64,000 nt of DNA from Cricetomys ansorgei. Lineage: Eukaryota > Chordata > Mammalia > Rodentia > Nesomyidae. The notes beneath the pieces are model-generated. The model worked only from the letters and a program-made list of their open reading frames with translations. It searched no databases and was not told the DNA's origin. Made by a program: the position numbers and the translations under genes. How positions within the stretch are numbered: position 1 is the stretch's first letter; each line of letters begins with the position of its first letter. Shown one piece after another: positions 58,785 through 64,000 of the stretch. The stretch is from assembly GCA_026225945.1 (NCBI GenBank), contig JAMJFZ010003739.1, forward strand, positions 1 through 64,000, read 5' to 3'.

Positions 58785-59078
58785 AATAAAACATACATAC
58801 AATATATACATATTTAAATAGTGCATATATAAACAACACACATATATATCCATGCATGTATATGTGCAATATATATAAAATATTTATAAATGAACATATA
58901 TATTTATGTGTTCATGTATATGTATATATACACACATATATACATGTATGTATGTATTTATAGATGTATACACTACACTCACACACACACACACATACAC
59001 ATATATATATAATATATACATATATGTATGTATATGGGTGTGTGTATGTATGTGTGTGTGTGTATCTATATATATGTA
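58785..59078. repeat. AT/TG/CA-rich low-complexity tract
   Basis: Alternating TATA, CATATA, TATGTG and CACACA blocks. Overlapping frames are translated low complexity. Confidence 0.85.
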
Positions 59079-59288
59079 TTCACAGAAAGGAAATTATAGA
59101 GATTGGCATTCCCCTGATTAGGGGTAAAATTTTGTTGGTACACTGAAACACAAAGTCTTCATAGAAGTTCCATTGCACTAGAATAAAGGTTTTGAATATT
59201 TCATATATATAGATATATATGCAATGAAATATAATCAATTCCTCTCCCATACTTGATGCCTTCAAAGTTCCTGAGTTCCTCTCCTTGT

Positions 59289-59605
59289 CCTTTCCTTTCC
59301 TTTCCTTTCCTTTCCTTTCCTTTTCCTTTTCCTTTCCTTTCCTTTCCTTTCCTTTCCTTTCCTTCCCTTCTTCCCTTCTTCCCTTCTTCCCTTCTTCCCT
59401 CCCCTTCCCTTCCCTTTCCCTTCCCTTCCCTTCCCTTCCCTTCCCTGCCCTGCCCTGCCCTGCCCTGCCCTGCCCTGCCCTGCCCTGCCCTGCCCTGCCC
59501 TGCCCTGCCCTGCCCTGCCTTGCCTTGCCTTGCCTTGCCTTGCCTTGCCTTGCCTTTTCTAGTCTTTCTATTATTTTCCTTTCCTTTCTTTTCCTTTCTT
59601 TTCTA
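59289..59605. repeat. pentanucleotide array CCTTT / CCCTT / CCCTG / CCTTG
   Basis: Sub-blocks in order: CCTTT units to about 59364; CCCTTCTT four times (59365-59396); CCCTT units (59403-59442); CCCTG fifteen perfect units (59443-59517); CCTTG seven units (59518-59552); then decayed CTTTT units. The minus strand is purine-rich and carries many GGG runs separated by two bases. The plus-strand Pro/Leu/Ser/Phe frames of 109-117 codons are translated repeat. Confidence 0.97.
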
Positions 59606-59872
59606 GCTCACTAAGTCCAGTTAGAGTTGCCCATATGTGACTAGGCAAGGGACTACCCAGAGTAGCACAGGAATTTCACAAGTGGGAACATTCTCCAAAA
59701 ATATAATTATTGCCTCCAGAAGCTTCCAGCTGTTGATAGTTTCTCAGTATGAGGAGGGCCTTGAAGAGTACTTCTCTCACCTCTGCTGTGATTGTGTCTA
59801 CCTCGATCTTCTGCAGGACTTGTGCAGGTAACCATGGCTGCTGTGAGTTCATGGTTGCATAACTATGTCCTG
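59606..59872 (-). mobile_element. L1 3'-UTR fragment, antisense
   Basis: AGCTCACTAAGTCCAGTTAG, AGTTGCCCATATGTGACTAG, CAGCTGTTGATAGTTTCTCA, GACTTGTGCAGG and GCTGCTGTGAGTTCATGGTT follow the reverse complement of a muroid L1 3' UTR. The pentamer array adjoins it at the position of the L1 polypurine tract. Confidence 0.7.
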
Positions 59873-61494
59873 TCCAGAAAGTAGTTTTGATTTTAAAAAG
59901 CTTTTAAAAATGTAAACATAATATAGTATCCCCTCAATACATGTAACTAAAATATAGTACTCATAGTTATGATTTCTTACCATGTTTTTATATAGTCTTT
60001 AATTAATCTGAGGAAAAGCTAAGCCACAGACTACAAGAAAAAAATAATATTTGAAGACAAAAAAAAAAACTTTTTGAGCCATATTTTGAGCTAATTAAAC
60101 ATCTGACAGTTTTTTTTTCCTACTGTAGTACTTTACACAATAGTATTTTATAAGGATCATTTCAACTCACATATTTTGTTCCAGATTCACAGGTTTGAAT
60201 TGTTTCACTTTTGTTCTTCCCACTTCCTGTAAACTAGATACATCTTTTTTGGAATGTATGCATAAATGCTTGACTTACTTCTAACTCAATCTATGTAATT
60301 TTGTTGTAGATATATCTATATTTATAAAATGTACAAGTTTCCCACAGTACAGAAATAGAAGATCCTTATGAAAACTCACTTCAGTGAATTAATGTTTGTA
60401 CCTTTCCTACAGTTCAGTCAGGCTATACACGAATAGATCACTTATTTTGTGACCATTGCCACTTCAATCCTTTTGAATATAGAATATTGGTAATTAAGTG
60501 TAATCTTTTTTGAAGTTATTCAAAGACTCATGTATAGAGGGATCCATGCAGAGATGGTACAGATATTGAGTTGAGACATAGGCTCAGGAAGAGACAGCAC
60601 AGGTGGATCCAATAATTGACTTCATTGATGAAAAGGCTATTAGGAGGTATACAAGGTTGAAGGAAGGAATTTGGAATGCTCTAATCTCATACTCTATTTC
60701 CTGACTGCCATGAAATGCACATCTTTTCCATTTATTGCATTTGGTCACAATTTTTCTGTCTTATCAGAAGCAATGGAGAGAGCCAAACAAGGTGTGAACT
60801 GTGAATAAAAACATGTGAGCTCCATTCAGTTTGATTTTGCTTAAGTGTTTTGTTAATGACAAATACTGACCAAAAATTTAAATAAAACAAAACAATCAAT
60901 CAAACAAACAAAAAAATCTAGCAATCTTTAGACTTTTCTTTTTATTTTATTACAATCAGAATGTACCAAGGGCACTAATCATGTCAGGGGTAATATTTGT
61001 CTTTATATCATTCTAAAGCATCAAGTAAAATGGAAAATTTTCAGTATTTAGATATTTTCACTTACAAATGTAACATTATAAAACAGAATATTGACAGTAT
61101 TGCGCTGCTGAATCGAACTTTTATTATTATTATTCTCATTCAAATTATTGAAATCCAGTTTCAAAGTTGCTCCCTTGAAGATCATGAGAAATGCTTTCCC
61201 TACAAAGAAAAAGAAACAATTTAATTCTCACAGAAACATTTTTTCATCAATATATCACTCTTCCTTGTCACCCAAATTATATGCATACCAGGGCAAAAAC
61301 ATTTTCTTAGTAGTTTTATATTTCTTAATAAGGGGAGGAGTGGAGTCAGGATGTATTGTATGAGCAAAGAAAAAAGTTAGATGAAATTAAAAGTGAAAAA
61401 AATAAAACAATTTGTTGTCATATATTTAGTTGCTATTCTCAACTTTAAATTTATTCCTGACTTTCTCTGAGTAGTTTGGTAAGGTATTAAAAGA
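59873..61494. other. unannotated sequence
   Basis: AT-rich. (AAC)/(AATC)-type A-rich patch at 60878-60915. No dispersed element is named. Confidence 0.4.
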
Positions 61495-61935
61495 TATTAA
61501 GGCAAGCATAGGACTGTAGCTAGGTGTTAAGCATTTGGTCTATTCAAAAATGACAGAGGAAATGCTAAAGTGGATGGAAAGAGAACGGAGTACCATGAAG
61601 CTTCAACCCTACACGAAAAAGTTACACATGACTAAGGAATGTTTAAAGCAGGAGAAAGTGTTTTACCCAGGGAAAAGCGTAACAACTGATTATCCAGTAT
61701 TAAGTGGTCAGCCCTGAAGAATTTACACATGCCTGGAACATTATATTGACTGCATGGATTATATTTACATATTATGAATGGTGCCTATGTAACTATTCAC
61801 ATATGCAGATAACAACAATTAATTAAAAAGTAGTCCATAAATATGAAAGAGAACAAGGAAAAATATATAAGAGAGTTTGAAAGGAGGAAAAGCATGGGAA
61901 AAATGATGTAATTATATTATAATTTTCAAAAGCAA
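61495..61935 (+). mobile_element. L1 3'-UTR fragment, sense
   Basis: CAACTGATTATCCAGTATTA, AGTGGTCAGCCCTGAAGAAT, GATAACAACAATTAATTAAA, AATATGAAAGAGAACAAGGA and AAATGATGTAATTATATTAT are the ordered end of a muroid L1 3' UTR. Confidence 0.75.
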
Positions 61936-62214
61936 AGAAGTAACAAAAAATATAAAATTAAGGGTACTATCACTAAATGTTCTGAATATGTGTAAATATC
62001 TTAAAATTTAACAATATATCAGTCAAGAATCAATGAATTTTTATGAAATATAACAATATTATAATATGTTATCTTGTCAAATGCTGTGACATTAAACAGC
62101 ATATTTCGCTGATATTATTTAATATCATTTTCAAGTAGACACACATGCATAAGAAGACTATACATCTAATATCTTGTTATACAAAATTATCAATCTTCTA
62201 AAGTGCATAGGTAT
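61936..62214. other. unannotated AT-rich sequence
   Basis: No recognised feature. Confidence 0.4.
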
Positions 62215-62395
62215 TTTTTTATATGTATGTTTGTGCAGCACATTGTGTTTGTCACCTGCAAAGGCAAAAAAAGGAATCCCATTTCCAGGAACTGGAGTTA
62301 AAGATTCTTATGAACCACTATGTGAATGTTAGGACCCTCTGGAATAACAGCCAGTGTTTGCTGGTAACCACTAAACCATCTTTCCAACCCCTAAT
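62215..62395 (-). mobile_element. B2/B3-type SINE, antisense
   Basis: TATGTTTGTGCAGCACATTG, CACCTGCAAAGGC, CAGGAACTGGAGTTAAAGAT, ACCACTATGTGAATGTTAGG and AACCACTAAACCATCTTTCC follow an antisense B3. The plus-strand frame 62223-62429 is inside it. Confidence 0.8.
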
Positions 62396-63034
62396 ATCCT
62401 ACTATTTAACAGAGAACAAGAGAGGTTAAAAAAATGAATAAATTTATAGCAGGATCACTAATGCTAGATATGTTTATATAAATTTAACCATGGTTACAAT
62501 CACAGCAATAAAATTAAAATTATTTTGTTACAAAAATGGTAGAATCAAAGTATTATATGAATGAAGAGAGAAACAAAATCATAGCTGTTGCAAAGCTTGC
62601 TCAAGGAAGACTGATGAGTTTGATTCTTAATCTATCTTTAGATGATGGCTGTTACAGATGGGTGAAGAGTTCAAGGGAAAAATACTCTAGATAGAGATTA
62701 GTTTATATAATCTTCATGTTAAAACAGTAATGGTAAGTTTGAGTACTGTCAATCTGAAATGGTTTTCTTAAATTGTCTGAATTAAAAAATTCTTATATTA
62801 GAAATTTCATTCAGCAATAGTATTTTCTGTTAGCATTTTCTCCTGACCTATGATAGAACAACAACAACAAAAATGAAGACAGTGCCTATGATTTAGAAAA
62901 ATCACCACCCAGACTGAATTTTATGTTTTGTTCCAATTTTCTGCTTTCTTTCATGACCACTTATGTTCCCTCTTTGTTTAACATCATCCTCTGTAGAGTT
63001 TTGTTCAAATCCTGTCTCTAAAAGTAGTCATTTT
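62396..63034. other. unannotated sequence
   Basis: No recognised feature. Confidence 0.4.
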
Positions 63035-63695
63035 TAATGGTATTCTGCTATTTTCATAGATCAGTGTTTAGCACAATTGTCATCAGAGAGACTTTTTCTG
63101 GAGACTAATGGGAGCAGATACAGAGGTTTGCAGTCCAAGGAGCTCAAGTTGGAGATCTCTAGAGAGTTCCCTTCCCTTAGAACCCAGGGAACCCTGCAGA
63201 AGAGGGGGAGGAAAGTTTGTAGGAATCAGAGCGATCAGGGATATAAGTATAACATGGCCTACAGAACCAACTAAGCAGAGCTCATAGGGGTTCATTGAGA
63301 CTGAGAGTCGATCACAGAGACTCTAAGCAACTGTGCTAGGTCTTCTGCATTTATATAAATGGTTGTTAACTTGGTGGTTTTTGGGACTCGTAATGTTGAG
63401 AGGGTAATATCTGTCTGCTCTTGGTACTCATTTCCCCCAGCTGGTTTCCCTTGTTGAACCTTGTTATGAAGGTTTGTTCCTAGTCTTACTGTTTCTTGTT
63501 ATGTATACTGTGTTTGGTTGATGTCCCTGAGAGGCCTGATTTTTTCTGAAGGGAAACAGAGGAGGAGTGTATCTTAGAGATAGGGGAATTGAGAGAGGGG
63601 AGTGGGAGGGATAGATGGAGAGGAAAGAGCAGTCAGAATATATTGTATGAGTGAAGAATAAATATTAATTAAATTAAAATAAATAAATAAAAATG
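63035..63695 (+). mobile_element. L1 3'-UTR fragment, sense, with A-rich tail
   Basis: GGTATTCTGCTATTTTCATA, GATCAGTGTTTAGCACAATT, CATCAGAGAGACTTTTTCTG, CCAGGGAACCCTGCAGAAGA, CCCTGAGAGGCCTGATTTTT, GAATATATTGTATGAGTGAA and an AATAAATA/AAAT tail are the ordered 3' UTR and 3' end of a muroid L1. It is the same type as 9285-10290. Frames on either strand inside it are incidental. Confidence 0.8.
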
Positions 63696-64000
63696 TAGAA
63701 AGCCCAAACTTAGCAATATGAGACAAAACTCTCAAATAATACATAAAATATAATACTAGACATTCCCTCCAAAAAACATTATTGTTGTTTAATACCTTAA
63801 GAATCCTATGTGTTCCAGACCTGAAATCAAGGTGTTCAACAGAGGCAGCTGTTAACACATATCTTATAAATGTAAGCTGCATTCATAGTGTAGTTGATAT
63901 CAACTGAGTTATTACACGCCAATGTTCTGTCACTTATTTTCAAAGGCAATCTTACTTCCGCAGCTATCACATTATTCCCAGCATTCATAAAAATATAATG
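63696..64000. other. unannotated sequence to the window end
   Basis: No recognised feature. Confidence 0.4.

Noticed and set aside
59443..59552. Possible interstitial telomeric repeat
   Set aside because: The unit is CCCTG/CCTTG (five bases), not the vertebrate telomeric CCCTAA hexamer.
59253..59614. Plus-strand frames of 109-117 codons rich in Pro, Leu, Ser and Phe
   Set aside because: A five-base repeat stays open in several frames. These are translations of the pentamer array.
1..64000. CRISPR array, operon, phage or other prokaryotic system
   Set aside because: All regularly repeated blocks are microsatellites or LTR bodies without unique spacers. The reading frames are short and scattered, and the SINE/L1/LTR content is rodent.
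1..64000. tRNA, snRNA or rRNA genes and their pseudogenes
   Set aside because: The only tRNA-like strings are the heads of ID, B3 and B4 SINEs. I saw no U6, 7SK, 5S or full tRNA cloverleaf. A tRNAscan/Infernal run would be decisive.

Overview
The window is mammalian, almost certainly muroid rodent, noncoding DNA: AT-rich, poor in CpG, without operons or any prokaryotic signal. The rodent call rests on B1, B3, B4 and ID-type SINEs on both strands, on many L1 3'-UTR fragments of the type found in mouse, rat and hamster genomes, and on rodent LTRs. All five dated B1 copies share a variant (GTTGTAACTC where the usual mouse B1 has a GTGTAGCCCT-like string on the same strand), which suggests a muroid other than Mus. 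I cannot name the species. All repeat names come from recall of consensus sequences, not from a database search.

I find no supported protein-coding exon, rRNA, tRNA or CRISPR array. The open reading frames are short (147 codons at most), and those I examined fall in microsatellites, antisense repeats or plain AT-rich DNA. The window is best read as intergenic or deep-intronic sequence.

Layout. 1-6 kb: two same-strand copies (A, B) of an LTR-like element of about 0.95 kb, around an antisense L1 3'-UTR fragment. 6-12 kb: antisense L1 pieces, a sense L1 3' UTR of about 1 kb, and two B1 copies. 12-16.7 kb: old sense L1 ORF2 fragments interrupted by a younger antisense L1 3' UTR and an LTR-like insertion. 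16.7-24.5 kb: mostly unique, with a TG/GA microsatellite and a microexon-like splice-site pair. 24.5-30 kb: ID, MaLR-like LTRs, one LTR split by a 1.1-kb L1, an AT hairpin duplication and B1s. 30-36.6 kb: B4 and B3 elements and a well-defined solo LTR with matching 6-bp target-site duplications. 36.6-49.4 kb: unique blocks and scattered LTRs, including a third copy (C, minus strand) and a partial fourth (D) of the A/B family. 49.4-64 kb: sense L1 ORF2/3' UTR, B1/B4/ID elements, two unique blocks that look like conserved noncoding DNA, a pentanucleotide array with G-quadruplex potential inside an antisense L1 3' UTR, and a final sense L1 3' UTR.

I found no convincing new biological system. The better leads are the solo LTR, the pentamer array, the A-D LTR family, the B1 subfamily, and several unique blocks worth testing for conservation.
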